Source of the DNA: CBDFKY01 sp965248995 | GTDB lineage: Bacteria; Pseudomonadota; Alphaproteobacteria; Rickettsiales; UBA998 | Assembly (NCBI GenBank): GCA_965248995.1 | Contig: CBDFKY010000014.1 | Location: 248,001 to 312,000, forward strand | Length of the DNA stretch: 64,000 bases | Direction: 5' to 3' | In this document: piece by piece, positions 18,439 through 27,647 of the stretch | Position numbering within the stretch: position 1 is the first letter of the stretch | Layout: every line of letters begins with the position of its first letter | The notes under the pieces: model-generated | Told to the model about the DNA's origin: nothing | Databases searched by the model: none | Seen by the model: the letters and a program-made list of their open reading frames with translations, nothing else | Position numbers and translations under genes: made by a program

Positions 18439-18723
18439 ATGACTAACCGTTTTATCCCCGTTTTCGCTGCTGCCGCTCTCATGCTTTCCGCTGCCGGCGC
18501 CTTCGCAACCGAAGCGACTTCCACCGATGCCAACGCACCTGCGGCAACGAACACCGCAATGGTCAAAAGCACGATGCCACACAAAAAACACCCTGTTTCC
18601 AAAGAGCACAAAGCTGTCTGGACAAAGTGCCGCAGCGAGCATAAGAACGACAAGAAAGCGATTCGTGAGTGCGTGAAAGAGCACAAAATGAACATGAACC
18701 AAAAAGCGCCTGCGAAAAACTAA
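18439..18723 (+). CDS. Small secreted basic protein
   Basis: A 94-residue protein with a clear signal peptide (NRFIPVFAAAALMLSAAGAFA, cut near residue 24) and a mature part rich in Lys and His. The mature part has a pair of Cys (KCRSEHK...RECVKEHK) in a short repeated CxxEHK-like pattern. Such a repeat could bind metal or form one disulfide in the periplasm. CAGGAGA lies ahead of the ATG. No family is recognised with certainty. Confidence 0.7.
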   Translation: MTNRFIPVFAAAALMLSAAGAFATEATSTDANAPAATNTAMVKSTMPHKKHPVSKEHKAVWTKCRSEHKNDKKAIRECVKEHKMNMNQKAPAKN

Positions 18724-18741
18724 TCCTTTTTCTCTCGCCAG

Positions 18742-18782
18742 TGACAGCGCCGACATTGCAATTATGCGATGTCGGCGCTATC
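18742..18782. promoter_or_regulatory. Strong hairpin before pheS
   Basis: Arms AGCGCCGACAT (18746-18756) and ATGTCGGCGCT (18769-18779), extended by TGA/TCA, with a 12-base loop. There is no T-run after it in the direction of pheS. It may end the preceding transcript in the other direction or act as a leader structure for pheS; the stem ends only about 26 bases before the pheS ATG. Confidence 0.5.
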
Positions 18783-18807
18783 AGTATGTGGAGGGTTCAA
18801 TAAAATC

Positions 18808-19842
18808 ATGACAGATTACAGTTCCGCATTCGCCGCCGTCGCCGAGGCGGCTTCCACCCACGTGCTTGAGGCGCTGCGGGTGGAGTGGCTGGGCAAAAAA
18901 GGGACGCTTACCGAGGCGCTTAAAGCCCTCTCCGCTTTGCCGGCGGAGACACGCAAAGCGGCAGGCGCCGCCCTGAACCAAACGAAACAACAGCTTTCCG
19001 AGACGCTCGACGCACGGAAGCAACAGCTGCTGCTGCAGGAAGAAGTGGCGCGACTCGCGACCGAATCCCTCGACATCACCCTTCCCGCCAGTCCACACCG
19101 GCAGGGCAGTCGCCATCCCGTTTCGCAGGTCATCGCGGAAATGACGGACATCTTCGCATTGATGGGGTTTACGGCGCGCAGCGGCCCGAGCATCGAGGAT
19201 GACGAGCATAATTTTACCGCGCTCAATATCCCGGCCCACCATCCCGCCCGCCAGATGCACGATACGTTCTACGTGGCAGATCCAGCGACCGGGCAAGCCG
19301 GCAAGTACGTGCTGCGCACCCATACCTCACCGGTACAGATCCGTACCATGCGTGCGGAACTCCCCCCGATCCGCATCATCGCGGCGGGACCTACGTTCCG
19401 CTCCGATTCGGACCTGACCCACACCCCGATGTTCCACCAGCTGGAAGGGCTGGTGGTGGAAAAAGGCGTGCATATGGGACATTTGAAAGGCTGCGTCAGC
19501 CGATTCCTCCGCCTGTTTTTCGAGCGTGATGACCTTGAGATCCGCTTCCGGCCCAGTTTTTTCCCGTTTACCGAGCCGTCCGCCGAAATCGACATCGGCT
19601 GCACCCGCTCACGCGACGCCATCACCATCGGCGGGCCGGACTGGCTGGAAGTGATGGGCTGCGGCATGGTGCATCCCAACGTGCTGCGCGCCTGCGATCT
19701 CGATCCAGAAGAAGTGCAGGGGTTCGCGTTCGGCGTCGGTGTGGAGCGGCTGGCCATGCTGAAGTATAACATCCCTGATTTACGCACTTTTTTCGATTCC
19801 GACCAGAGCTGGCTGAATCATTACGGTTTCCGAGCCGCTTAA
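18808..19842 (+). CDS. pheS: Phenylalanine-tRNA ligase alpha subunit
   Basis: A 344-residue class II synthetase alpha subunit. It has an N-terminal coiled coil (residues about 1-90) and motif 2 and 3 segments, including the FRPSFFPFTEPSAEID stretch and GFAFGVGVERLAML. It charges tRNA-Phe together with PheT. Start ATG 18808 follows GGAGGG. Normally pheT follows directly, but here the next gene is a DUF1993 protein and no pheT is in the window. The enzyme needs both subunits, so pheT must be elsewhere. Confidence 0.96.
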   Translation: MTDYSSAFAAVAEAASTHVLEALRVEWLGKKGTLTEALKALSALPAETRKAAGAALNQTKQQLSETLDARKQQLLLQEEVARLATESLDITLPASPHRQGSRHPVSQVIAEMTDIFALMGFTARSGPSIEDDEHNFTALNIPAHHPARQMHDTFYVADPATGQAGKYVLRTHTSPVQIRTMRAELPPIRIIAAGPTFRSDSDLTHTPMFHQLEGLVVEKGVHMGHLKGCVSRFLRLFFERDDLEIRFRPSFFPFTEPSAEIDIGCTRSRDAITIGGPDWLEVMGCGMVHPNVLRACDLDPEEVQGFAFGVGVERLAMLKYNIPDLRTFFDSDQSWLNHYGFRAA

Positions 19843-19940
19843 GCGTCTCCGCGCCGAAGTGAACAAAAAGACATCATCGCCCGCTTGACAATGGCGCGAC
19901 TCGGCGCATAGTGGCGCGGAACAATTTAAGGAGTAATTCG

Positions 19941-20450
19941 ATGCCGCTTTCCATGTATACCGCTTCCCTGCCTGTCTTCCTGCACGTGCTGGAAAATCTT
20001 TCCGCCATCCTGAAAAAAGGGCAGGCGGACGCCGAAGCCCGCAAGATCGAGGAGAACGTTTTCACTACCGCCCGGCTGTCGCCGGATATGTTCCCGCTGT
20101 CCCGCCAGGTGCAGATCGCCTGTGATATCGTCAAAGGAGGCGCGGCGCGGCTGGCGGGTGTGGAGATTCCGAGTTTCGAGGATAAGGAGACGACGTTCGC
20201 CGAGCTGCAGGAGCGGATCGCCAAGACGGTCGCGTTCCTGAAAACCATTACCGCCGGACAGGTGGACGGTGCTGAGGAAAAGGACATCACCCTCAAAGTC
20301 GGCGGTAACGACATGCGCTTCAAGGGACAGCCTTATCTATTGCAGTTCGTGCTGCCCAACCTGTATTTCCACAGCATGGCGACGTACGCGATTCTGCGCC
20401 ATAACGGGGTGAATGTCGGTAAAATGGACTTTTTAGGCAACATTATCTAA
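19941..20450 (+). CDS. DUF1993 family protein
   Basis: A 169-residue all-helical protein of the DUF1993/DinB-like type. It starts with the family's MYTASLPVFLHVLENLSAIL segment and ends LPNLYFHSMATYAILRHNG, with a conserved HxxxxYAILRH near the C-terminus. The biochemical role is unknown. The ATG at 19941 has AAGGAG upstream. The next gene starts 11 bases later, so it is probably in one operon with the ene-reductase. Confidence 0.85.
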   Translation: MPLSMYTASLPVFLHVLENLSAILKKGQADAEARKIEENVFTTARLSPDMFPLSRQVQIACDIVKGGAARLAGVEIPSFEDKETTFAELQERIAKTVAFLKTITAGQVDGAEEKDITLKVGGNDMRFKGQPYLLQFVLPNLYFHSMATYAILRHNGVNVGKMDFLGNII

Positions 20451-20461
20451 GGGCGACTGTG

Positions 20462-21571
20462 ATGCGGACCCTGTTCGATCCGTTGCCGCTCGGCGACCTG
20501 ACCTTGAAAAACCGTGTGGTGATGGCGCCGCTGACCCGGATGCGGGCGGCGTCCGGCAACGTGCCGGTCGCGCTGAACGCCGAGTATTATGCGCAGCGCG
20601 CCGGGGCGGGGCTGATCATTTCGGAAGCGACGCAGATTTCACAGCAGGGTCAGGGGTATCCCGCGACGCCCGGCATCTACACGCAGGCGCAGGTGGAAGG
20701 ATGGAAGCAGGTGACCGATGCCGTGCGACAGGCGGGCGGCGTCATGTTCCTGCAGCTCTGGCACGTGGGGCGCGTCTCGCATCCCTCCCACCAGCCGGAC
20801 GGCGGGCTGCCGGTGGCTCCTTCGGCCATCGCGGCGAAAGCGAGCAGCACCTACAGCGCCGCCTGGAAACCGGTGGCGCTGGACGTACCCCGGACTCTGG
20901 AGACGCACGAGATTCCGGGACTCATCGCGGATTACGCCCATGCCGCCGGAAATGCCAGAGCGGCAGGGTTCGACGGGGTGGAAGTGCATGGGGCCAACGG
21001 ATACCTGCTCGACCAGTTCCTGCACAGCGGCAGTAATCAACGTACCGACGCGTATGGCGGCGGCATTGAACATCGCGCCCGGCTGCTGCTGGAAGCGGTG
21101 GATGCGGTGGTCAAAGTCTGGGGTGCGGGCCGGGTCGGGGTGCGCCTTTCTCCCTACGGTACGTTCAATGATATGCATGACGAGGATCCGGTCGCGCTGT
21201 TCACCTACGTGCTGCGGCAACTGGATGCGCGCAAGGTGGCATATGTCCATGTGATCGAACCACGTGCGACCGCAGCAGGCGGCAGCGATGCGGTGGCGGA
21301 AGATGCGCCGAGTACAAGCGCCCTGTTTAAAAATATTTTTCATGGCGTATTCATTTCGGCGGGTGGATATGACCGCGCTTCCGCCCTGCAGGCCGTTGAG
21401 AGCTCTCAGGCGGACGCGGTGGCGTTCGGGCGGCTTTTTATCTCCAACCCCGATCTGGTGGAGAAGCTGCGCGATGACATGGCGCTTACCCATTATGACC
21501 GTTCCACGTTCTACGGCGGCGATGAAAAGGGCTATACGGATTATCCCGCTTCTGCGCAACACGCCGCCTGA
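20462..21571 (+). CDS. Old yellow enzyme family ene-reductase (NemA-like)
   Basis: A 369-residue FMN-dependent TIM-barrel oxidoreductase. It shows LKNRVVMAPLTRMRA at the N-terminus, the barrel strand GFDGVEVHGANGYLLDQF with the substrate-binding HGAN pair, and GRLFISNPDLV near the phosphate-binding C-terminus. Members reduce activated C=C bonds or nitro compounds with NAD(P)H, for example N-ethylmaleimide. Starts at 20459 or 20462 are both possible. It is downstream of the DUF1993 gene. Confidence 0.93.
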   Translation: MRTLFDPLPLGDLTLKNRVVMAPLTRMRAASGNVPVALNAEYYAQRAGAGLIISEATQISQQGQGYPATPGIYTQAQVEGWKQVTDAVRQAGGVMFLQLWHVGRVSHPSHQPDGGLPVAPSAIAAKASSTYSAAWKPVALDVPRTLETHEIPGLIADYAHAAGNARAAGFDGVEVHGANGYLLDQFLHSGSNQRTDAYGGGIEHRARLLLEAVDAVVKVWGAGRVGVRLSPYGTFNDMHDEDPVALFTYVLRQLDARKVAYVHVIEPRATAAGGSDAVAEDAPSTSALFKNIFHGVFISAGGYDRASALQAVESSQADAVAFGRLFISNPDLVEKLRDDMALTHYDRSTFYGGDEKGYTDYPASAQHAA

Positions 21572-21646
21572 CATAGTCGGGATGCGAAGGCACGGACTCT
21601 CCTTACGAACGGAGCGCCGACGGTTTGATATTTTTGAAACAATCTC

Positions 21647-21937
21647 TTAGGGAATCGCCGGTTCCGTATGCCCTGAAATAATCCCGCCGGTCGAGCGCTT
21701 CGCAGGCACGTAGCGGGCGGGGCCGGTACCCGGCTGGCTCATTCCCCACCAGAGGAAGGAGCCGATCATCAGGGCGATGGTCAGCGCGATGGCCCAGAAC
21801 AGCAGGCCGCGTTCGATATGTTCAGCCACCCGCTTTTTCTCCTCGCCGGTGCGGCGGGACATGGCGAACAGCCACAGGGCATAAAATCCGAGAGGAAGGA
21901 AAACGAACCAGAAACGTTCGACGACAAGGGCGATCAT
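21647..21937 (-). CDS. Small two-helix membrane protein, DUF6111-like
   Basis: A 96-residue protein with membrane helices at about residues 3-25 (VERFWFVFLPLGFYALWLF) and 44-66, with a basic loop between and a soluble C-terminal tail. Length, position of the helices and tail resemble the small alphaproteobacterial DUF6111 group; that assignment is tentative. It lies 24 bases after lpxC on the same strand. Confidence 0.65.
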   Translation of the reverse strand: MIALVVERFWFVFLPLGFYALWLFAMSRRTGEEKKRVAEHIERGLLFWAIALTIALMIGSFLWWGMSQPGTGPARYVPAKRSTGGIISGHTEPAIP

Positions 21938-21961
21938 GCCGTGAGTGTAGCCAATCTCCGC

Positions 21962-22888
21962 TTACTTGACCAGCCTTATGCGCGCAGAAGCGGCGGCGGC
22001 GATATGGGCGGCGGGAACCGAGGTTTCCAGGGGTTCCGCGTAATGCCAGCAGTCGGTGCGCGCGAACAGGGCTTTCATCAGCTTGTTGTTGATGGCGTGG
22101 CCGGGGCGCGAAATCTTGACATGTCCCTGGATATGGCAACCGGCGAGGAAGAAATCCCCCATGCAGTCCAGCGCCTTGTGGCGGGCGCATTCGTCCGGAT
22201 GGCGAAGCCCGTCTTCATTCATGATGCCATCATCGTCGATCACCACCGCGTTGGCGAGCGAACCGCCGCGCGCCAGGCCGATGCTGCGCAGCGCCTCCAC
22301 GTCCTTCAAGAAGCCGAAGGTGCGCGCCCGCGCCACCGACTGGCGGAAGCCTGCTTCCGTGGAAGCGAACGTGTAACGCTGGCGGCCGATCGCCTCATGC
22401 GGGAAGTCGATTTCCACGTCCAGCGAAAAGCCTTCCTCGCTCGGCTGCAGGATGGCGACGGAGGTGCCGATCTGCACGACGATGGGCGCGTCGATCACTA
22501 CGACGCGGCGGGGTGCGTCCTGTTCGACGACCCGGGCGCATTCGATCAGGAAGACGAACGGTTCCGAGCTGCCGTCCATGATGGGCACTTCCGGTCCGTC
22601 GATCTCGATGGTGGCGTTGTCCACCCCGCAGCCCCAGAGCGCCGCCATCAGGTGTTCCACCGTAGAGACCTTCACCCCGTAGGCGTTTTCCAGCACGGTG
22701 CACAGGCGCGTATCGGAAACATTGCGGTAATCCGCCTTGACCATGGCCTGCGCCACGTCTTCGATGTCGGTCCGCTTGAACCAGATGCCGTGGTTTTCGG
22801 GGGCAGGGCTGAGCGTCATATGGACGGTCGTGCCCTGGTGCAGGCTGATGCCTTCGCAGTGGACGGAAGCGGCGAGTGTCTGTTGCAT
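21962..22888 (-). CDS. lpxC: UDP-3-O-acyl-N-acetylglucosamine deacetylase
   Basis: A 308-residue LpxC, the committed zinc enzyme of lipid A synthesis. The zinc/catalytic segment HKALDCMGDF is visible (HKxxDxxGD pattern), along with HLMAALWGCGVDN carrying the first zinc His and the MDGSSEPF motif. The presence of LpxC implies an LPS-containing outer membrane. ATG at 22888 follows a GGAGG-like site. The region upstream to 23000 ends in a hairpin repeat. Confidence 0.97.
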   Translation of the reverse strand: MQQTLAASVHCEGISLHQGTTVHMTLSPAPENHGIWFKRTDIEDVAQAMVKADYRNVSDTRLCTVLENAYGVKVSTVEHLMAALWGCGVDNATIEIDGPEVPIMDGSSEPFVFLIECARVVEQDAPRRVVVIDAPIVVQIGTSVAILQPSEEGFSLDVEIDFPHEAIGRQRYTFASTEAGFRQSVARARTFGFLKDVEALRSIGLARGGSLANAVVIDDDGIMNEDGLRHPDECARHKALDCMGDFFLAGCHIQGHVKISRPGHAINNKLMKALFARTDCWHYAEPLETSVPAAHIAAAASARIRLVK

Positions 22889-22999
22889 GGAGGAAACCTC
22901 GGGTAGTCTGTGTATGAATCGTCAACCTAGGGGATTTGCGCCCACTCCTCAACACACAGTTTGTAACAGTTTGTTACAAAGGCATACGGTTGGCAACTA

Positions 23000-23112
23000 T
23001 AGTGTTTCCGAATAATTTCCGTACGGAAATTTTCGGATAAAAACACTATAAATTATATGGTTATAGTCATTTTATCCGATTAAAACCGTACGGTTTTTAA
23101 TCGGAATGACTA
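23000..23112. repeat. Complete 113-bp paired-hairpin repeat
   Basis: TA duplications at 22998-22999 and 23113-23114. The first hairpin is centred on TTTCCGTACGGAAA rather than TTTTCGTACGAAAA as at 8500, a paired change on both arms. It lies between the lpxC promoter region and the end of the deacylase gene, only 6 bases beyond the latter's stop. Confidence 0.92.
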
Positions 23113-23120
23113 TATCGCTC

Positions 23121-24017
23121 TTATGGTATCGCAGGGAAGGAAGTGGTTACTCCGAAATAAAACCATTCCGCGCCAAGCGTATGATCCGTCTCTGTTTTCG
23201 GCAGCACGATCACCCCGTTTTTTTCCGCGATAAGGGCGGTTCCGTCATCATAACAGGCAAGGACATCACCCGCCGCTACAGGCTCTGCGTGACGCCACGG
23301 CCTGGCCAGGCGGCCCTCCTTTTCCTTGTAGAATACCCTCTCCATCCGCACGCACTGTTGCCTATCCGCATCAACCGGCGGCAGCCCGCTTTCCATCATC
23401 CCGCAATGCTGGAGGGCCCGAAGTATTCCTTCATACCCGCGCTGCGGGGCGAACGGATCGGTATGGTGGCCGCATTCCAGGGTGACGGCGAGGGCGGGGG
23501 CGGGTTTGTTGCGGGCGTAATCCGTCGTGCCGAGGGCAGCGCGTTTCTGTTCTTCGCTCGCACCGGATCCGAACGCTTCCGCCCAGCCGTAGATATAGGT
23601 GGAAACGCCCAGCGCCCGCGCATAAGTGATTTCCGCCTGCGAGCCGGTGCCGAGAAAGCAGAACGCGTCGCCTTCCGACTGGTACGAATGCAGGTCCAGA
23701 AACACGTCCGCCTTGTCCAGAATACCGCTTAAGGCGGCATCCAGCGTGTCTTCATAGGCGACAATCGTGAATTTGGGGTAGAAATGGCGGTTCAGGTTAC
23801 GCTCGACAAACCGTACCCCTGCGGCATACGCCCGCGGATTGCAGACCGGCACCAGCGTCAGGGTGCCGCGCTCAAGGGAGAGGCGGCCCGCTTCCAGTTC
23901 CGGGACGAGACGCCGGATGGCCGCGGTTCCGCAGGTTTCGTTGCCGTGCACCGCACCGAACACCACCAGATGGGGGCCTTCCTGCCCGGAATGGAAGGTG
24001 ATCTGCTGAATGGTCAT
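23121..24017 (-). CDS. Succinylglutamate desuccinylase/aspartoacylase family (M14) protein
   Basis: A 298-residue zinc carboxypeptidase-like deacylase. The zinc site is visible as GAVHGNETCG (HxxE) and LDLHSYQ, and the catalytic Glu in TLECGHHTDP. AstE and aspartoacylase remove succinyl or acetyl groups from amino acids; the exact substrate cannot be read from the sequence, and no arginine succinyltransferase genes are nearby. It overlaps the pirin gene upstream by four bases (ATGA). A repeat sits just past its stop. Confidence 0.85.
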   Translation of the reverse strand: MTIQQITFHSGQEGPHLVVFGAVHGNETCGTAAIRRLVPELEAGRLSLERGTLTLVPVCNPRAYAAGVRFVERNLNRHFYPKFTIVAYEDTLDAALSGILDKADVFLDLHSYQSEGDAFCFLGTGSQAEITYARALGVSTYIYGWAEAFGSGASEEQKRAALGTTDYARNKPAPALAVTLECGHHTDPFAPQRGYEGILRALQHCGMMESGLPPVDADRQQCVRMERVFYKEKEGRLARPWRHAEPVAAGDVLACYDDGTALIAEKNGVIVLPKTETDHTLGAEWFYFGVTTSFPAIP

Positions 24018-24718
24018 GCGGCGGGCACGTCGATAATCAGGATTTCCGCCTCTTCCAGCGCGATGATCGAGAGGTCCGGTTCTGCCGTCACTTCCGCTCC
24101 GTCCCCTTGCCGCAGGGTCGTGCCGTTCACGGTGAACGAGCCCCGGGAGGCCAGGATATAGGCCTGATGGACGAGCGGTTGCGCGAGTGATGCGCCTTCT
24201 TTGAGCCTGCCACCGTAAATCGCCGCGTCCTGATGGATGAACAGCGCCCCGCTGCCCCGGTGCCGTTCCATACCGGAGACCAGCACGCTCAGGCGCGCGT
24301 CCGCCGGTTCTTTCGGGAAGGCGGCAGCTTCCCAGCGCGGCGTCACGCCGAGCGTGTCCGGCTCGATCCAGATCTGGTAGAGCCGGGTTTCCTCGTCCTC
24401 GCGGTTATGTTCGGAATGGGCGATGCCGGTGCCCGCCGACATCACCTGCACGTCACCGGCGGCGGTGCGGCCCGTGTTGCCCATACTGTCGCGATGAGTG
24501 ATCGCGCCGCTGCGTACGTAGGTGATGATTTCCATGTCGCGGTGCGGATGGGCGTCGAACCCGCGATGCGCGGCGATGCGGTCGTCGTTGATGACACGCA
24601 GCGATCCGAATCCCATCCGCTTCGGATCGTAATAGTTCGCGAAACTGAAATGGTGGCGGGCGTCCAGCCAGCCGTGATCGGCGTGGCCGAGTCGTTCGTA
24701 AGGGATGAGGGTGATCAT
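24014..24718 (-). CDS. Pirin family protein (YhaK-type)
   Basis: A 234-residue double-cupin protein. The metal-binding N-terminal cupin is seen in [12 protein letters not shown] and HSEHNRE, and the conserved start [13 protein letters not shown] [15 protein letters not shown] is present. Homologues include quercetin dioxygenases and redox-sensitive proteins; the role here is unknown. It is the first gene of a two-gene operon with the M14 deacylase. Its upstream region, shared with divergent rnhA, carries a hairpin repeat. Confidence 0.9.
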   Translation of the reverse strand: MITLIPYERLGHADHGWLDARHHFSFANYYDPKRMGFGSLRVINDDRIAAHRGFDAHPHRDMEIITYVRSGAITHRDSMGNTGRTAAGDVQVMSAGTGIAHSEHNREDEETRLYQIWIEPDTLGVTPRWEAAAFPKEPADARLSVLVSGMERHRGSGALFIHQDAAIYGGRLKEGASLAQPLVHQAYILASRGSFTVNGTTLRQGDGAEVTAEPDLSIIALEEAEILIIDVPAA

Positions 24719-24741
24719 GCGGAACCTGATGAAGCCGGTTG

Positions 24742-24840
24742 TAGAGTGTTTTCAAAAGCTTTTGAAAACACTCTACATCATATAAGTACAGTCGTTTTAT
24801 CCAAGCAAAAAAATGTCCCATTTTTTTCCTGGAACGACTA
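24742..24840. repeat. Divergent paired-hairpin repeat, type C
   Basis: Hairpin one, TAGAGTGTTTTCAAAAG / CTTTTGAAAACACTCTA, is a perfect palindrome without a bulge. Hairpin two, GTCGTTTTATCC...GGAACGAC, carries the TTAT asymmetry. The linker is AT-rich, and TA follows at 24841. It ends about 35 bases before rnhA and so probably overlaps its promoter. Confidence 0.75.
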
Positions 24841-24874
24841 TATGTTGCGCCACGTTCATAGAGGAAAGAGGGAT

Positions 24875-25309
24875 ATGAAACAAGTCACCATCCACACCGA
24901 CGGCGCGTGCAGCGGCAATCCCGGACCCGGCGGGTGGGGGGCGGTGCTCGCCAGCGCGGGCGTCGAGCGAGAGCTTTCCGGAGGGGAGGCTCTGACCACC
25001 AACAACCGCATGGAAATGATGGCGGCGATCGAATCGCTGCGGGCGCTGAAAGAGCCTTGTGCGGTGGATCTCTATACCGACAGCCAGTATGTCAAGAACG
25101 GCATCACGCAATGGATCATCGGCTGGCAGAAGAACGGCTGGAAGAACGCGCAGAAACAGCCGGTCAAGAATGCCGATCTGTGGCAGGCACTGCTGGAGCA
25201 GACGAAGCGTCATACCGTCAGCTGGCACTGGGTGCGCGGCCATGACGGCAATGCGGGGAACGAACGGGCCGACACGCTGGCGCGGCTGGCGGTGGTGCGG
25301 AACGTTTAG
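24875..25309 (+). CDS. rnhA: Ribonuclease HI
   Basis: A 144-residue RNase H, which cuts RNA in RNA-DNA hybrids. The four acidic catalytic residues are present: D9 ([12 protein letters not shown]), E47 ([11 protein letters not shown]), D69 (YTDSQYV) and D near 133 (GNERADTLA). The catalytic-loop His is in GHDGNAGNE. Start ATG 24875 follows GAGGAAAGAGG. The type C repeat lies immediately upstream. Confidence 0.96.
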   Translation: MKQVTIHTDGACSGNPGPGGWGAVLASAGVERELSGGEALTTNNRMEMMAAIESLRALKEPCAVDLYTDSQYVKNGITQWIIGWQKNGWKNAQKQPVKNADLWQALLEQTKRHTVSWHWVRGHDGNAGNERADTLARLAVVRNV

Positions 25310-25329
25310 GGCTGGCAGCCCCGTTTATT
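25308..25329. terminator. Weak possible terminator after rnhA
   Basis: A short stem GGGCT/AGCCC followed by GTTTATTT, between the convergent rnhA and the tiny basic gene. The stem is short, so the call is tentative. Confidence 0.35.
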
Positions 25330-25393
25330 TAGGTGCCGGCTCTTTCTTCGGTTTTTTTGCTTCACGTTTTTGTTTGCCTTGTCCTTTCGCCAT
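25325..25393 (-). CDS. Tiny Lys-rich conserved-type protein, 22 aa
   Basis: The frame MAKGQGKQKREAKKPKKEPA... ends after 22 residues. A perfect AAGGAG lies 5 bases ahead of the ATG. Very short MAKGQ...REAKKPK proteins are found in many proteobacteria, which supports a real gene. The role is unknown; the charge suggests nucleic acid or ribosome binding. Confidence 0.6.
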   Translation of the reverse strand: MAKGQGKQKREAKKPKKEPAPK

Positions 25394-25464
25394 AAAAACT
25401 CCTTGTAGATGATGTGTGTGAATCGCGGGGATTTCCACGAAGTCCGTATTTTCAATCCTACCCT

Positions 25465-26370
25465 TTATTCAGCACAGGTCAAGGGCGGATCGTGGCGGGC
25501 GCGTCGCAGGCCGCGCCATTTGTCCAGCAGGTAGCATCCCACCCCCAGCCAGATGAAACAAAAAGAGGCGGCCCCGGCCCGGGTGAGGGGTTCATGGTAG
25601 AGAAACAATCCCACTAAAAACTGGATCGAGGGGGAAATGAACTGCAGGATGCCCATCAGGCTGTAAGGCAGGCTGCGGGCGGCGACGGCATACAGGAACA
25701 GGGGCAGGCCGGTGACAAAACCGCTGCCGGCCAGCAGCAGCCAGTCCGTCGTCTGCAGAGGCGCGCTGCTCTGCGAACGCAGCCAGCAGGCGGCGATGAG
25801 CGCGGGAAGCAGGCCCACCGCGCCTTCCATGAGGGAAAACTGCGTCGGGCGGATGCGGATCATTTTCTTGATGATGCCGTAGCCGCAGAAGGAAAAGGCG
25901 AGGATCAGGGCGATCCAGGGAAAATGATCGCCGAAACCGATCTGAATGAGCACGCCGCCCAGCGCCATGGCGAACGCGAAGCGGAGCAGCGGCGGAAAAG
26001 GTTCGCGGAAGAAGACGGCACCCACCAGCATGACCAGCAGCGGATTGATGAAATAGGCGAGGCTGCCTTCGAGCACCATGCCGATATTGATGGAATAGAT
26101 ATACGTGCCCCAGTTTATGGCGAGCAGCAGCGCGGCGAGGGCCGCCAGCGCCCAGTCTTTGGCCGTCGTGGCGACCATGAATTTCACGCCGCGTAAGTGA
26201 CGGAACAGCACGATCGCCAGGTAGAACACGAACGACCAGACGATGCGGTGGGAGAGCGTTTCGAGCGCGCTGATATGGTGCAGCAGTTTCCAGTAGACGG
26301 GAAAGAAGCCCCAGGCGAGGAAGCAGGCGAGGGCGGTGTAGAATGCGCGTTTCTGGTCGGGTTCCTGCAT
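25465..26370 (-). CDS. rarD: EamA-family transporter RarD
   Basis: A 301-residue inner-membrane protein of ten helices. It has the RarD signature start (YTALACFLAWGFFPVYWKLLHHISALETLSHRI) in shortened view FFPVYWKLL and the internal NWGTYIYSINIG segment. RarD proteins are drug/metabolite-type exporters whose substrate is generally not known. The cytoplasmic C-terminal tail is basic. It is a single gene by spacing. Confidence 0.9.
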   Translation of the reverse strand: MQEPDQKRAFYTALACFLAWGFFPVYWKLLHHISALETLSHRIVWSFVFYLAIVLFRHLRGVKFMVATTAKDWALAALAALLLAINWGTYIYSINIGMVLEGSLAYFINPLLVMLVGAVFFREPFPPLLRFAFAMALGGVLIQIGFGDHFPWIALILAFSFCGYGIIKKMIRIRPTQFSLMEGAVGLLPALIAACWLRSQSSAPLQTTDWLLLAGSGFVTGLPLFLYAVAARSLPYSLMGILQFISPSIQFLVGLFLYHEPLTRAGAASFCFIWLGVGCYLLDKWRGLRRARHDPPLTCAE

Positions 26371-26546
26371 GAGATGTGCTTACCACGCGCTGTCTGGTAA
26401 GCCAAATGATATCATCCCTTTGCGAAGCTTCAGGAAACGGATGGTGTAACAGAGAACTGAGACCGCCATTGATTGGCCATGTGGTGATATGCCACCGAAA
26501 ATCTTCGGATTTTTCTCTCTACGTTTTTTTCACTCTACGTCCGTCT

Positions 26547-27602
26547 TCAGCGATCTATCAGCGCCTCGATCTCTTTTTCGGAGAGCGGCGTCTGGACGAT
26601 CACCCCGTACCAGCCCATGCCGTCATACCCCTCGTAGCCGATGGTGCGGGCGTAGGCGATGATATTACCCTTGCCGTCGGTGTAGGAGCCTTTGGTGCCC
26701 TGCTTGGTATCCAGCTGGAAGGATTTGAGCAGGTCCTTGCCGTCCGAGGCGGCGATGATATGCAGTCTGGAGTCCAGCAGCAGGACGCGGGTGCGGGTGG
26801 TTTCACCGGGGGATAAGGGGGGTTCGTCCTGCACGATGATGCGGGACTGCTCCGGCCAGTCGAAAAATACGCCGAGCACGCCGAGCGGCCGGCCGTCCAG
26901 CGTTCCGCCCTCGCGTACCGCCGCGGAATAGACCGCGACGGGCAGGTTGCTGTGCAGGGGGTCGATATGGATGTCGTCGACGATGTAGTCGTCGCCGCTG
27001 CGGGTGTGCATCGCTTCGGTATACCACCGCTCATGCGCGACGCTGGCGCCGGTGGCGGCCGGGAATTTGCGGGGTTGTGAACAGGCAACCACCCGGCCGT
27101 GCGCGTCCGTCAATACCAGGTTGAGGTACACGGTGTAAAAACGGTTGATGACGCCCAGACGGCGACCGGCGAATTCGGTTTTCTCAAGGCCCGGCTGCGA
27201 GAGCGCTTCGTAAAAGGCGCTGTCCGTCGCCCACCACCGGACGTCCGCCGTGCGTTCGAACAGGTTGCGCACGATCAGCTGCACCAGCGTCTGCGCCATT
27301 TCGATCAATCGGTTGCCCTCCAGGTCCTTGACCAGATGGTCGGTGATCTGGCTGCCCTTGGCGATGCGGTCGAGCACCACCTGGCGGAAGCTCAGAGAAT
27401 TCCTGGAGGCCTGGTTCGCCAGATTCTTTACCTCGCTTGCCACCACCGTAAACCCGCGACCGGCTTCTCCGGCGCGGGCCGCCTCGATCGTGGCGTTGAG
27501 GGAAAGCAGGTTGATCTGTCCCGCCACCTTTTCGTTCAGGGTGGCGAACGCTTCGATGTCCGCCGCCACGCGGTTGATGATGGTCTGGATTCTACGCGGC
27601 AT
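26547..27602 (-). CDS. Soluble chemoreceptor-like protein with short signalling tip and sensor domain
   Basis: A 351-residue protein. Residues about 1-70 match the hairpin tip of methyl-accepting chemotaxis proteins ([32 protein letters not shown]). The remainder, from about 130, resembles a Cache/PAS-like sensor ([34 protein letters not shown]). No membrane helix is visible, and the order is reversed relative to classic receptors (tip first, sensor last). It could signal to CheA-CheW encoded at 57-60 kb from the cytoplasm. The short tip lacks long methylation helices, so it may be a truncated relative. Confidence 0.75.
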   Translation of the reverse strand: MPRRIQTIINRVAADIEAFATLNEKVAGQINLLSLNATIEAARAGEAGRGFTVVASEVKNLANQASRNSLSFRQVVLDRIAKGSQITDHLVKDLEGNRLIEMAQTLVQLIVRNLFERTADVRWWATDSAFYEALSQPGLEKTEFAGRRLGVINRFYTVYLNLVLTDAHGRVVACSQPRKFPAATGASVAHERWYTEAMHTRSGDDYIVDDIHIDPLHSNLPVAVYSAAVREGGTLDGRPLGVLGVFFDWPEQSRIIVQDEPPLSPGETTRTRVLLLDSRLHIIAASDGKDLLKSFQLDTKQGTKGSYTDGKGNIIAYARTIGYEGYDGMGWYGVIVQTPLSEKEIEALIDR

Positions 27603-27647
27603 GGACGCTCCGTTCCGGGAAGTAAGTAAAAGATATAGTTGTTTGTT

